Source: SIG575 sp045542485 (GTDB lineage: Bacteria; Bacillota; Clostridia; Oscillospirales; Acutalibacteraceae). Taken from it: a stretch of 64,000 bases of DNA. The translations under genes were made by a program, and so were the position numbers. This document shows, piece by piece, positions 33,441-42,448 of the stretch (positions within the stretch are counted from its first letter, which is position 1; every line of letters begins with the position of its first letter). The notes under the pieces are model-generated. The model ran no database searches, was not told the DNA's origin, and was given only the letters and a program-made list of their open reading frames with translations. The DNA lies in NCBI GenBank assembly GCA_045542485.1, contig JAZQLC010000012.1, forward strand, positions 1 through 64,000, written 5' to 3'.

Positions 33441-34859
33441 ATGACAATCGGTGAAAGAATCCAGATGCACAGAAAAAATCAGGGCTTGTCTCAGGAAGAA
33501 CTGGCGCAGAAAATTTTTGTAAGCCGTCAGACAGTCAGCCAATGGGAAACAGACCAGACAGTGCCAACTGTTGATAATATTTACAGATTAAAGGAAGTTC
33601 TTGGTGTTTCATTTGATGAGCTTCTTTCTGATGAAAAAATTGAAAAAGATGAACAAGAAGAAGAAAAACCTCTTGAGGAATATGAATATACTCCCGACGA
33701 GGAAGAAGCCAAAGCGACAATTAAATTTGTTTCAAAATTTGATATCAGAAAATCCATAGTCATTATCGGTATAATGATTTTATTGGGTATAAGCCTGAGT
33801 ATTCTTGAAGCGGGAGAAGTTATTCTCGGCGTAGTTATAGGAATAATTCTGTACTATACGATTGCAACGGTATTTGTTGCTGCAAATGACAGAACTATGA
33901 AGAAAAATCAGTTGGAAAATATGTGCTGCCGCAGTCAGAAATTCAGGCTTTTTGATGACTGTTTGGAGATGACTTTTATTTCTGATAAAGGCAGTAAAAG
34001 TCAGTATGTAATAAAGAAAGAGGACATAACAAACTTTTTTGAAAACGAAAAATATTATGCGTTCATTTCAAAGCATATGATATTTTCTATCAGGAAAGAT
34101 GTGCTTAAAGAAACTTCAATTCTGCGTAATTTTATTTACAAAGAACGCGTTGAAGAAAGTAAAAAGACAAAAATTGTGTCAACATTACTTGTTGGTCTTT
34201 CCATAGTTTCAGGTGTTTCTTCAAGTCTTTTCTATTCATGGATATCAGATTATCCTGTTTCTTTTTCGGAAATCGGCTTGTTGTTTTTGTTAGTCTTTTT
34301 CCCGTTACCACTGATTTCTGTAATTTACGGTTTATGCAGAATTATAAAAAAGAAAGACGGATTCAAAAATATTATTGCCAGTGCGATTGCAGTTGCACTT
34401 GTCTGCGCATCCCTGAGTAATATGGTTTCACGACAGCAGGAATTATACGAAGATCTGGATATGGAAGAATATTGGAATGAAATGACTTATCTGGATATCC
34501 CCTACAACGGCGAGATTACGAATGTTTTTTACTCGGAGGGAGATTATTGGTCAGAGCAGGGATGCTATTCCAGCAGTATAGTTGTCTATGACGAGATAAC
34601 ATCTGAAGCTTTTTCGGAGCAGATTTCAAAGGATGAAAGATGGATAAAGGAAATTCCCGAAGAAATGGAAGCGTTTATGGTTGATTTTCAGCGTGACATA
34701 AGCGGGTATGATTTCTACTGCATATATAATACCAATGACGAAGAATATTCAGAAGCTCCTGAAGAATCAGGAATATATAATTTCCTTTTATTTGCTTATG
34801 ATATATCAGAGCGCACTTTACAGGTAGAAGATTATACTGTTGAGTTTGAAGCTGAATAA
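33441..34859 (+). CDS. XRE-family membrane-bound regulator, copy 1
   Basis: The start at 33441 follows AAGGAGGGGTTCT. The 472-residue protein has a helix-turn-helix at residues 3-58 (SQEELAQKIFVSRQTVSQWE), an acidic linker (residues ~68-95), membrane segments near residues 105-120, 125-145, 255-275 and 285-305, and a C-terminal extracytoplasmic part. Such one-component membrane regulators sense signals at the cell surface. The first ~80 residues and the ribosome binding site are almost identical to the following gene, while the sensor parts differ, so the two arose by tandem duplication with the DNA-binding end kept similar. Confidence 0.88.
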   Translation: MTIGERIQMHRKNQGLSQEELAQKIFVSRQTVSQWETDQTVPTVDNIYRLKEVLGVSFDELLSDEKIEKDEQEEEKPLEEYEYTPDEEEAKATIKFVSKFDIRKSIVIIGIMILLGISLSILEAGEVILGVVIGIILYYTIATVFVAANDRTMKKNQLENMCCRSQKFRLFDDCLEMTFISDKGSKSQYVIKKEDITNFFENEKYYAFISKHMIFSIRKDVLKETSILRNFIYKERVEESKKTKIVSTLLVGLSIVSGVSSSLFYSWISDYPVSFSEIGLLFLLVFFPLPLISVIYGLCRIIKKKDGFKNIIASAIAVALVCASLSNMVSRQQELYEDLDMEEYWNEMTYLDIPYNGEITNVFYSEGDYWSEQGCYSSSIVVYDEITSEAFSEQISKDERWIKEIPEEMEAFMVDFQRDISGYDFYCIYNTNDEEYSEAPEESGIYNFLLFAYDISERTLQVEDYTVEFEAE

Positions 34860-34892
34860 ATCTTTGATTTTTCACAGAAAAGGAGGGGTTCT

Positions 34893-36323
34893 ATGACAAT
34901 CGGTGAAAGAATCCAGATGCACAGAAAAAATCAGGGCTTGTCGCAGGAAGAACTGGCACAGAAAATTTTTGTAAGCCGTCAGACTGTCAGCCAGTGGGAA
35001 ACAGACCAGACAGTGCCAACTGTTGATAATATTTACAGATTAAAAGAAATTCTTGGTGTTTCATTTGATGAGCTTCTTTCTGATGAAAAAATTGAAAAAG
35101 AAGAAAAAGAGGAAGAAGAAAAACCTCTTGAGGAATATGAAACAACCACAAGCTGGGAAGAATTGAAGTTTGCTCTTGATAAGGCTCAGCAGATTGATAT
35201 AAAGAAAATTATTCTGATAGTCGCTCTGATTATAGGTCTTGTAGTCTTCAGTATTTATGTTGAAGATTTCGGTGTCTCCTTAGGCTTTCTGTTAGCGTTA
35301 CTGTTTGTTACAGTGGTTTATTTCTGTTACATTTTCAAAATGAGATCCAAAGTGAAAAAATCTCTGGCAGCAAATGGCTCGGACAAGAAATATGTATACC
35401 GGCTTTATGCGGACAGACTTGAAATTCTTCTCTACGAAAAAGACCTGATGATAGGGATGGATCTTTTCAGGAGAGACGATATCAAGGCTTTCCACGAAAA
35501 CGAAAAATATTATGCTTTTCAGGCGAAGAATCAGCTTTACACTATAAGCAAAAGTCTCGTCAGCAGAGAATCTTATTTCTATAATTTTATCTATAAGAGT
35601 GCGTATAACGAGGTGAAGCTGAAGCCGGTGCATAAAATAATTTCGGCAATTCTTATTGTTCTTTCGATTCTGTCACCGTTATTCGGCGGTGTGCTCACTG
35701 CCTATCGTAACGACTATTTTGACGAAATCACATCTGCAAATATGTGGATGCTCTTCCTTTTCCTGCCGCTGCCGATACTTTCGATTGTTTACGGAATATA
35801 CCTGAAAAAGAAAAAATTCAGAAACAAGGGCAATATCGTGACAGGTATAATTTTTGTGTTTATTCTGTGCCTTGCAGGATCGAGCAGCTTCAATATGGGC
35901 GACTACTATTATTACAGCGATATGTCCCGCCTTACAAAATGGGAAGAAAAAATACAGGTAGATTTTCCCGATAATGGTGAAATTGTCACATCCGTCAATG
36001 ACCCGGAGATGGAAGAAATTGAAGGGTACTATGTGCAGAATGCAGTAAGGTTTGACGAAGCGGGAAAGAATGCATTTATGAGGGAAATTGCTTCTGACGA
36101 AAGATGGGTAAGCGAATTTCCCGACAGTCTTTCGCCCTGCTTTGACGGTGGTTATTACGAATCGGTTTTGGATTATAATCTGCTTTACAATGTTACTACG
36201 GGTGAAGTCAACACACCGCCCAAAAAATCAGGTGAATACAGATTTGTGCTTTTCAAATATCTTCGCGAAGACGGTGTCCTTGAATTTGAAGAGTATATAA
36301 TTGAAATTGATATGGGCGATTAA
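34893..36323 (+). CDS. XRE-family membrane-bound regulator, copy 2
   Basis: A 476-residue paralogue of the preceding gene, with the same start region (MTIGERIQMHRKNQGLSQEE) and the same AAGGAGGGGTTCT ribosome binding site, 33 bases after the first copy's stop. The helix-turn-helix spans residues 3-58; membrane segments lie near 108-125, 130-150, 255-275, 285-305 and 315-330. The extracytoplasmic C-terminus differs strongly from copy 1 but keeps patterns such as the xxVDFPDNGEIVTSV/YLDIPYNGEITNV block. With one operator target they would compete or form mixed dimers, an inference. Confidence 0.88.
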   Translation: MTIGERIQMHRKNQGLSQEELAQKIFVSRQTVSQWETDQTVPTVDNIYRLKEILGVSFDELLSDEKIEKEEKEEEEKPLEEYETTTSWEELKFALDKAQQIDIKKIILIVALIIGLVVFSIYVEDFGVSLGFLLALLFVTVVYFCYIFKMRSKVKKSLAANGSDKKYVYRLYADRLEILLYEKDLMIGMDLFRRDDIKAFHENEKYYAFQAKNQLYTISKSLVSRESYFYNFIYKSAYNEVKLKPVHKIISAILIVLSILSPLFGGVLTAYRNDYFDEITSANMWMLFLFLPLPILSIVYGIYLKKKKFRNKGNIVTGIIFVFILCLAGSSSFNMGDYYYYSDMSRLTKWEEKIQVDFPDNGEIVTSVNDPEMEEIEGYYVQNAVRFDEAGKNAFMREIASDERWVSEFPDSLSPCFDGGYYESVLDYNLLYNVTTGEVNTPPKKSGEYRFVLFKYLREDGVLEFEEYIIEIDMGD

Positions 36324-36336
36324 TTCAAAAAAATCA

Positions 36337-36376
36337 GACCGTTGCAGAGCTTGAAATTCTGCAACGGTCCTTTTTT
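36337..36376. terminator. Terminator after the XRE pair
   Basis: GACCGTTGCAGA pairs with TCTGCAACGGTC, followed by CTTTTTT on the plus strand, between convergent genes. Confidence 0.85.
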
Positions 36377-36381
36377 AATTT

Positions 36382-36897
36382 TCAGTTTTTGGCTGTTTTA
36401 TCTGCAAGGCGTATTGCACGGATAATCGGCACTATAAGTGCGCCGCATAAAAAATTGCTGATTCCGTGAGTAACGTCAAATGGGAATCCTGCCACAATCC
36501 AGGCAATCATTCCGTTGAAATCAAGTCCGAACATCAGCGCCTGTGCAGGGGCGTAGAGTATTCCGTAGAGAAAGCCGTGAAGTGAACACACTGCCATATA
36601 AATTAAGGGCTCTGCCTTTTTCGGCAGTTTCTTCGGCAGCAGCATTGTCATTCCCCACAGCACTGTCCAGATGTAGGTGTAAGGCACCCACCAGGCGGAA
36701 AAACCGCCTAACAGTCCTGCCATGAGAACGAAGATGTAAATGGGGTATAAGGCTTTCTTTCTGTAAATGACTGTGATTGCAACGATGAAAACTCCGATTA
36801 AATGAATGTTCGGAAGTGCATCCATAAGAAGCTTTGACATATACATCAGAGCGCCCAGCATAGCAAAAATCACAGTTTCTTTAATGTTTATCTTCAA
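36382..36897 (-). CDS. ECF transporter substrate-binding (S) component, probably for cobalamin
   Basis: The 171-residue polytopic protein (about six hydrophobic segments) resembles ECF S components (ETVIFAMLGALMYMSKLLMD at the start, GFPFDVTHGISNFLCG near the end). It starts with TTG in a TTGA overlap with the DUF4430 lipoprotein stop, so both are made together. A cobalamin riboswitch precedes the pair, making vitamin B12 or a precursor the likely substrate. The shared EcfA/T energising module is not in the window. Confidence 0.82.
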   Translation of the reverse strand: MKINIKETVIFAMLGALMYMSKLLMDALPNIHLIGVFIVAITVIYRKKALYPIYIFVLMAGLLGGFSAWWVPYTYIWTVLWGMTMLLPKKLPKKAEPLIYMAVCSLHGFLYGILYAPAQALMFGLDFNGMIAWIVAGFPFDVTHGISNFLCGALIVPIIRAIRLADKTAKN

Positions 36898-37340
36898 CCT
36901 TTTTCCACCATGAAGGAATAAACTTTGCCTTCTTCGATTTCTGTTTTGTCAACGCCTGACATAGCGTATTCGCCGTCGATGTAGAAAGCCCAGTATGTGC
37001 CGTCGGTGTCAAAATCAGCAGAAATGCCGTTCACCTTTTTCACATAAAGTCCGTAGGGTCCGTCCTCGCCCTCAAGCAGCCCCAGTTCAGTGAGAGCTTC
37101 GCCTACAATTGTCTTGTCGGTGTGGATTTCAAATTCAGTTACTTTCCCGTCAATGGTTGTGACAGTGAAGCTGAATTTCTTTGCACCCTCGCCGAGAACG
37201 GTAACCTCCTGAGAAGTGCCCGTAGTGGGGGCAGGGGTTTCTGTGTTTTCCGTACAACCTGTTGTGAAAAGCGCCATAGCCGTAATAAGCACCATACAAA
37301 GGATGACAGACAACACTCGTTTAATGTGTGTCTTTTTCAT
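36894..37340 (-). CDS. DUF4430 lipoprotein, probable cobalamin binder
   Basis: The start at 37340 (MKKTHIKRVLSVILCMVLIT) follows AAGGAGAATACAAATT. Residues 1-28 form a lipoprotein-type signal ending FTTG-C29; Thr at -3 is a slightly unusual lipobox. A Thr/Pro linker leads to a DUF4430 domain (VKKVNGISADFDTDGTYWAF, then YIDGEYAMSGVDKTEI), the fold related to the C-terminal part of transcobalamin. Placed behind a cobalamin riboswitch and coupled to an ECF S component, it probably captures B12 outside the cell and passes it to the transporter. Confidence 0.85.
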   Translation of the reverse strand: MKKTHIKRVLSVILCMVLITAMALFTTGCTENTETPAPTTGTSQEVTVLGEGAKKFSFTVTTIDGKVTEFEIHTDKTIVGEALTELGLLEGEDGPYGLYVKKVNGISADFDTDGTYWAFYIDGEYAMSGVDKTEIEEGKVYSFMVEKG

Positions 37341-37399
37341 AATTTGTATTCTCCTTTTTGATTTTATTGGTTTCTTCTTGGCACTCGCAATACTGACGA

Positions 37400-37580
37400 A
37401 ACCTTTTCTGTATACGGATATTTCGACTCGGCACACATTTTTTTCGCCTTCTCAGATTTCTCCAATGGCTTGTCCCTTTACGGCAAAGGTAGAAAAAATG
37501 TATAAAATGTGCCTCACGGCGGCGGGCCCGTACAGGATTTTCACCTGTTTCCCCGGATACGCACATATTCTAACACAAAC
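37400..37580 (-). promoter_or_regulatory. Cobalamin riboswitch
   Basis: On the minus strand the core GGGGAAACAGGTGAAAATCC, then TGTACGGGCCCGCC, matches the B12-box consensus (GGGAA-GGTG-AATCC-CCCGC). It is preceded by GTGCGTATCC and followed by AAGCCATTGG and a closing GCCGAGTCGAAATATCC. It lies 60-240 bases before the DUF4430 gene and would reduce its expression when adenosylcobalamin or a relative is present. Exact ends are approximate. Confidence 0.88.
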
Positions 37581-37624
37581 AACAAGAATAATCAAACCTC
37601 TTGTAAAAATTTTCATTTTGTTCA

Positions 37625-37653
37625 TTGACTTGCAAGGCTCATTTATGTATATT
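37625..37653 (+). promoter_or_regulatory. Promoter of the ChbG-like gene
   Basis: TTGACT (37625-37630), 17 bases, TATATT (37648-37653), 25 bases before the start codon. Confidence 0.65.
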
Positions 37654-37677
37654 TAAATTAGAGAAGGAGTGATAAAT

Positions 37678-38553
37678 ATGGCTAAATATCTTATTATAAA
37701 CGCAGACGACTACGGAATGTGCAAATCTGCTAACGAGGCAGTTGAAGAGCTTTTCAGAAACGGCAGACTCAAGTCTTCAACCATTATGATGCCTTGTCCT
37801 GCTGCCAAGGATGCTATGGAATTTGCAAAGGCAAATCCCCAGTACGCAATCGGCGTTCACCTTACAATGACAAACGAATGGAGCACACATCGCTGGGCGC
37901 CTCTTACAGACGGTAAAACACTGCGTAACGAAGAGGGATATATGTGGCGCTCGAGCAGAGAGGTTGAGAAAAACGCTGACATAAAGGAGCTTGAAGAGGA
38001 AATTCGTGCTCAGGTGAAAGCAGCGACTGACAACGGCTTCAAGCCGTCACACCTTGATAATCATATGGGCTCACTTTACGGCCATTACACAGGCAGATTC
38101 AGTCTTCTGAAAATGTCACTTCGTCTTTGCGGAGAAATGGGTTATGCTTACAGAATGTATACAAAGCACGATAAGAGAATCTGCCCTGCAGGTACACCTT
38201 ATCCGCTCTATTGGGCGTCGACACTTATTTCAAGACTCTGGGCAAAGCAGTATAAGGTAATTCTTCCCGATTATCTTCTTTTCCCCGACTGGACACACGA
38301 GCTTCGTTCAAACGGCTATGAGCATTACAGAGACACAATCCTTTCAATCTGGTCCGACCTGCCTGACGGTGTTACGGAAACCTTTGTCCACCCTGCAAAG
38401 GAAACGGATGAACTGAAAAGCATTGTTTCGTCCTGGCAGGACAGAGTATGGGAGTTCAACCTGATGAATGACCCTGAAACACATAAATTCCTTGAGGAAA
38501 AAGGAATCACCCTCATTTCTTACAGAGATCTTATTAAGATGAAGAAAGGATAA
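37678..38553 (+). CDS. ChbG/HpnK (YdjC)-family carbohydrate deacetylase
   Basis: The ATG at 37678 follows AAGGAGTGATAAAT. The 291-residue protein has the family motifs INADDYGMCKS (metal-binding Asp pair), GVHLTMTNEW, HLDNHMGSLYG (metal His residues) and ETFVHPAKETDE. These enzymes remove acetyl groups from N-acetylated sugars, for example diacetylchitobiose or related disaccharides. There is no signal peptide. It stands alone with its own promoter and terminator. Confidence 0.9.
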   Translation: MAKYLIINADDYGMCKSANEAVEELFRNGRLKSSTIMMPCPAAKDAMEFAKANPQYAIGVHLTMTNEWSTHRWAPLTDGKTLRNEEGYMWRSSREVEKNADIKELEEEIRAQVKAATDNGFKPSHLDNHMGSLYGHYTGRFSLLKMSLRLCGEMGYAYRMYTKHDKRICPAGTPYPLYWASTLISRLWAKQYKVILPDYLLFPDWTHELRSNGYEHYRDTILSIWSDLPDGVTETFVHPAKETDELKSIVSSWQDRVWEFNLMNDPETHKFLEEKGITLISYRDLIKMKKG

Positions 38554-38561
38554 ACTTTCAG

Positions 38562-38597
38562 GCAACCTTTGGTTTACACAAAGGTTGCTTGTTAATT
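38562..38597 (+). terminator. Terminator of the ChbG-like gene
   Basis: GCAACCTTTG pairs with CAAAGGTTGC around GTTTACA, followed by TTGTTAATTTTTT. Confidence 0.75.
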
Positions 38598-38682
38598 TTT
38601 TGTTCACAAATTTGTTTTTCATATATCATAAAAAGGGTTTATAATTATAAACGGAAAAACTGACTAAAAGGAAAAGCAAGGT

Positions 38683-41600
38683 ATGAAAAAAATAGCAGAT
38701 TTTATAGTAAATAAAAGATATATAGTTTTAGGAGTGATGCTGACATTATGTATCGTGTCGGCACTGCTTATTCCAAAGGTGAATATTAACACGGATATGA
38801 CGAAATATCTCCCTGAAGATTCGTCAATGTCTATGGGTATCGGCATTCTGGCTGAAGAGTTTGCAGGTATGGAAACGCCGAAAACGGTCAGGGTTATGTT
38901 CAGGGACCTTAAAGAGGTTGAAAAGACGAATGTGAAAATCGACCTTGAGGCTATCGAAAATGTTGACAGTGTTACATACAATCCCGATACAGGCAACAAG
39001 GATTCATACACGCTTTATACCGTCAACACCTCCTGCGACTACGGCTCTCAGGAAATGATGACTCTGAAAGATACAATCCTTTCAACCTTTGAGGATTATC
39101 AGGTGGTCTGCAAGGATGACAACACAACCGGTGCAGACCTGCCTCTGTGGGTTATCGGCGTTGCTTTCGGATTGCTGATGCTTGTCCTTTTTGCTATGTG
39201 CTCATCCTGGTTTGAGCCTGTGCTTTTCCTTGCTACAATAGGCGTTGCAATCGGTTTCAATATGGGCACAAATGTGATTTTCCCTCACGTTTCACAGATG
39301 ACTTTCTCAATTGCATCAATTCTCCAGGTTGTTCTTTCCATGGACTATTCGATTATCCTTATGAATCGTTACCGTCAGGAAAAGATTGATTGTGAAAACA
39401 AATACGAGGCTATGAAAAAGGCTCTGGCTAACTCATTTTCTTCTGTGGCATCAAGCGGTATGACAACTGTTATAGGTCTTCTGATGCTCGTGTTTATGAG
39501 TTTCACAATCGGTATGGATTTAGGCCTTGTTCTTGCAAAGGGCGTAGTGTTCAGTATGCTCTCTGTTTTCACGGTTCTTCCCGTATTTATTCTTATTTTC
39601 GACAAGGTTCTTGAAAAAACATCCAAGAAGGAGCTTCATATTCCTTTCGGTAAGGTTGCGACCTTAAGTTACAAAGCGAGGAAGGTTGTAGCCGTTCTGT
39701 TCGCGGTGATTTTTGTGGGAACATATTTCCTGCAGAACATTACACAGATTACTTATACTATTTCCACTGAGGATGAAATCGCAGCAGTTTTCCCCACTGC
39801 AAACCCGATTGTAGTGGTTTACGAAAATGAGGACGAGGCAAAAATTGCTCCTGTTGCTTATAAGTTTGAGAAACATGAAAAGGTAGGCAGTATTCTCGGC
39901 TACTCTACAACTCTCGGCAGAAGCTGTACGCCTACGGAAATGGTCAGCACAATCAGCTCTCTCGGTGCTGATGTGGGAATAGATGCTTCTCTTCTTTCTG
40001 TTGTTTATTTCGATAAGTTTTCGGGCAAGACGGAAGAAAGCCTGACACTCGGTCAGTTGCTTACATTCATTTCTGAAAGCGTAATTCCCAATAAAATTTT
40101 CGCACCTTACATTGATGATACAATGAAAGAGAATATCGGTCTTATTGAAAAACTTGCAGACAAGGAAGCCCTCACAAAGCCTATGTCTGCCAAAGAAATC
40201 GCAAAGCTGTTTTCAATGGGCGAGGATGAAATAAAGCAGGTTTTCACCCTTTATTTTGCAGGAAAAACTTCAGTTTCTTCAGGCACAATGACGCTTTCTC
40301 AGTTCGGTGATTTTGTGGTAAACGAAATTGCAAATGACGAAACATATTCTTCTTTCTTTGACGAGGAAACTAAGAGTATGATGTCGCTTCTTGAGGAGTT
40401 CTGCGACAAGAACGCAGTGACAAGGCCCCGCACTTCTTCCGAAATGGCAGATACTCTGGGCATTGAAGAAAATCTGGTTAAAATGCTTTATGCGTATTAT
40501 TCAGCTTACGATAAATCCTACACTGCTCCGGAAATCACATTCTCATCACTTGTGAAATTTATGGAAAAGGATATCCTTTCCAATCCTATGTTCTCATCAT
40601 ATTTCGATGAAGAAACGGCTTCACAGTTTTCGATTCTCACAAAGCTTTCAACTAAAGAGGCGGTAACGGCACAGCATACCGCATCTTCAATGGCAGAGCT
40701 TCTCGGCACAGAAGAAAGTCTTATGAAGAGCGTTTACACTCTTCGCTTCGGTATTGCAGGACAGAACACAATGTCTGTGGAAGAGTTTGTGGATTACATT
40801 ATTTCCGACCTGTCAACAAATCCTCTTTTCTCATCGCAGATTGACGGGGAAATGCTCTCTCTGATTGAGACGATGGACAGAATCACAGAGGCAGTCATTT
40901 CAGGAGAAAAGCTTTCATACAGTGAAGTTTCTTCAATTCTCGGCGTGGAAAAAGACCTTGCGAAGGTGCTCTTTGCAGTTTATGATTTCAGCGAAAACAA
41001 GAGAGATACAAAGCTTTCACTTCACAGTGTGCTCACATTCCTCGGCAAAAACAAACAGATGTTTGAAGGTGTTATGGATAAAGAGCAGTTATCTCTTGTG
41101 GAGATGGGTTCACTCCTTGTTGACGGTGTTGTAAAAGGTGAAGAGTATACTGCGGAAGAACTGGCAGAAATAGTGAATATGGATTCATCGCTTCTCCGTC
41201 AGCTCTTTATGCTCTACAAATCAAAGCACGGTGACACAAGCCGCTGGAAGATGTCTGTTCAGAATTTTGTAAGCTTCATTGTCAGTGACATTATGACAAA
41301 CGAAACTTATTCTTCTTTCCTTGAAGACGGAATGGCAGATTATCTGCTAACTGCCAAAAATGTAATTGATGCAGTTGTTTCCGAGAAAAAATTTGCACCC
41401 TCCGAGACTGCTGAAATGATGTCAGGCTTATCTGATATGCTGGATGAAAACACAGTGTCTCTGATGTACCTTTACTATTCGGCTGTGAATAATTCATCAC
41501 CTGAATGGCGGCTTACAATAGGTGAGCTTTTCGACCACCTTTATAATAATATGCTTGAGGATGAAAGATTTTCACTCTTCCTTGATGAGAACACAAAGTC

Positions 41601-42333
41601 CCAGATAAGGGGAGCGAAAACTCAGCTTGAAGACGGTCTTTCACAGATGAAAGGTGAAAACCACTCTCTGATGATGATTGACACAACTCTTCCTGTAGAG
41701 GGTGAGGAAACAAGCGAATTTATCGCAAGTTTCATAAAAGAATGCGACGCAAATCTTGACGGTGAATATTATCTTATCGGTAACTCACCTATGAGCTATG
41801 AGATGTCACAGTCCTTCGACAAGGAGCTTCTGCTTATCACAATTCTTACGGCAGTTGCAATTTTCCTTGTTATTGCAATAACATTCAGAAGTATTTCAAT
41901 TCCTCTGATACTTGTTCTTCTCGTTCAGTCAGGCGTTTACATTACTGTTGCGGTAACGGGTCTGAGAGGTTACAGCATCTATTATCTTGCACTGCTTATT
42001 GTTCAGTGTATTCTTATGGGTGCAACCGTTGACTACGGTATTCTGTTTACAAACTATTACCGTGAAAACAGAAAGACAAAGGATATAAGGGATTCTCTGA
42101 AAGAAGCCTTTGACGGCTCGACTCACACGATTTTCACATCGGGACTTATTATGGTCTTTGTGACGGGCGTTCTCGGCTTTGCTCCCATTGACCCCACAAT
42201 TTCACAGATTTGTCTGACAGTTTCAATCGGTGCACTGTCTGCGTGTATACTGATTCTCTTTGTTCTTCCCGGTGTCCTTGCAGCATTTGACAAGCTCACA
42301 TCAAAGGATAAAAAGAAGAAAAAAGAGAAATAA
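38683..42333 (+). CDS. MMPL/RND-family membrane protein with a repeat-rich extracytoplasmic loop
   Basis: The 1,216-residue protein has the RND/MMPL plan: one helix (13-31), a short outer domain, helices ~155-308 with the SMDYSIILMNRYRQE motif (residues 219-233, an RND helix-4 type signature), a helix at ~333-352, a second outer domain (~353-1045), and helices ~1049-1205 with GATVDYGILFTNYYRE. Usual clostridial members have ~700 residues; here the second outer domain holds about seven ~80-residue repeats (see repeat entry). It probably exports lipids or hydrophobic compounds using the proton gradient. It has a weak ribosome binding site and no partner gene in the window. Confidence 0.88.
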   Translation: MKKIADFIVNKRYIVLGVMLTLCIVSALLIPKVNINTDMTKYLPEDSSMSMGIGILAEEFAGMETPKTVRVMFRDLKEVEKTNVKIDLEAIENVDSVTYNPDTGNKDSYTLYTVNTSCDYGSQEMMTLKDTILSTFEDYQVVCKDDNTTGADLPLWVIGVAFGLLMLVLFAMCSSWFEPVLFLATIGVAIGFNMGTNVIFPHVSQMTFSIASILQVVLSMDYSIILMNRYRQEKIDCENKYEAMKKALANSFSSVASSGMTTVIGLLMLVFMSFTIGMDLGLVLAKGVVFSMLSVFTVLPVFILIFDKVLEKTSKKELHIPFGKVATLSYKARKVVAVLFAVIFVGTYFLQNITQITYTISTEDEIAAVFPTANPIVVVYENEDEAKIAPVAYKFEKHEKVGSILGYSTTLGRSCTPTEMVSTISSLGADVGIDASLLSVVYFDKFSGKTEESLTLGQLLTFISESVIPNKIFAPYIDDTMKENIGLIEKLADKEALTKPMSAKEIAKLFSMGEDEIKQVFTLYFAGKTSVSSGTMTLSQFGDFVVNEIANDETYSSFFDEETKSMMSLLEEFCDKNAVTRPRTSSEMADTLGIEENLVKMLYAYYSAYDKSYTAPEITFSSLVKFMEKDILSNPMFSSYFDEETASQFSILTKLSTKEAVTAQHTASSMAELLGTEESLMKSVYTLRFGIAGQNTMSVEEFVDYIISDLSTNPLFSSQIDGEMLSLIETMDRITEAVISGEKLSYSEVSSILGVEKDLAKVLFAVYDFSENKRDTKLSLHSVLTFLGKNKQMFEGVMDKEQLSLVEMGSLLVDGVVKGEEYTAEELAEIVNMDSSLLRQLFMLYKSKHGDTSRWKMSVQNFVSFIVSDIMTNETYSSFLEDGMADYLLTAKNVIDAVVSEKKFAPSETAEMMSGLSDMLDENTVSLMYLYYSAVNNSSPEWRLTIGELFDHLYNNMLEDERFSLFLDENTKSQIRGAKTQLEDGLSQMKGENHSLMMIDTTLPVEGEETSEFIASFIKECDANLDGEYYLIGNSPMSYEMSQSFDKELLLITILTAVAIFLVIAITFRSISIPLILVLLVQSGVYITVAVTGLRGYSIYYLALLIVQCILMGATVDYGILFTNYYRENRKTKDIRDSLKEAFDGSTHTIFTSGLIMVFVTGVLGFAPIDPTISQICLTVSIGALSACILILFVLPGVLAAFDKLTSKDKKKKKEK
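39925..41649 (+). repeat. Seven ~80-residue protein repeats inside the MMPL protein
   Basis: Residues ~415-989 divide into seven units beginning near 415, 500, 582, 664, 742, 820 and 901. Each contains a helix like SSEMADTLGIEENLVKMLY, an aromatic segment, a LSxxxFVxFI-type helix, an xxNPxFSSxxDEE turn and a long helix ending with Lys/Thr-Ala-Val. Adjacent units are clearly related but diverged at the DNA level, so the expansion is old. Confidence 0.8.
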
Positions 42334-42342
42334 AAGATTTGC

Positions 42343-42393
42343 GAAAAACCCACCGTCGTCCGTGTTTAAACCAAGGATGACAGGTGGGTTTTA
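42343..42393 (+). terminator. Terminator of the MMPL gene
   Basis: AAAACCCACC pairs with GGTGGGTTTT, with an irregular inner part, followed by ATTATCTTT. Confidence 0.6.
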
Positions 42394-42448
42394 TTATCTT
42401 TACTTAAAAAATAAAAAGTGATATAATTCTGCAAAGGCGGTGAAAAGT

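Noticed and set aside
39925..41649. MMPL repeats as a recent tandem DNA repeat
   Set aside because: The units are only similar at protein level; no long identical nucleotide stretches were seen.
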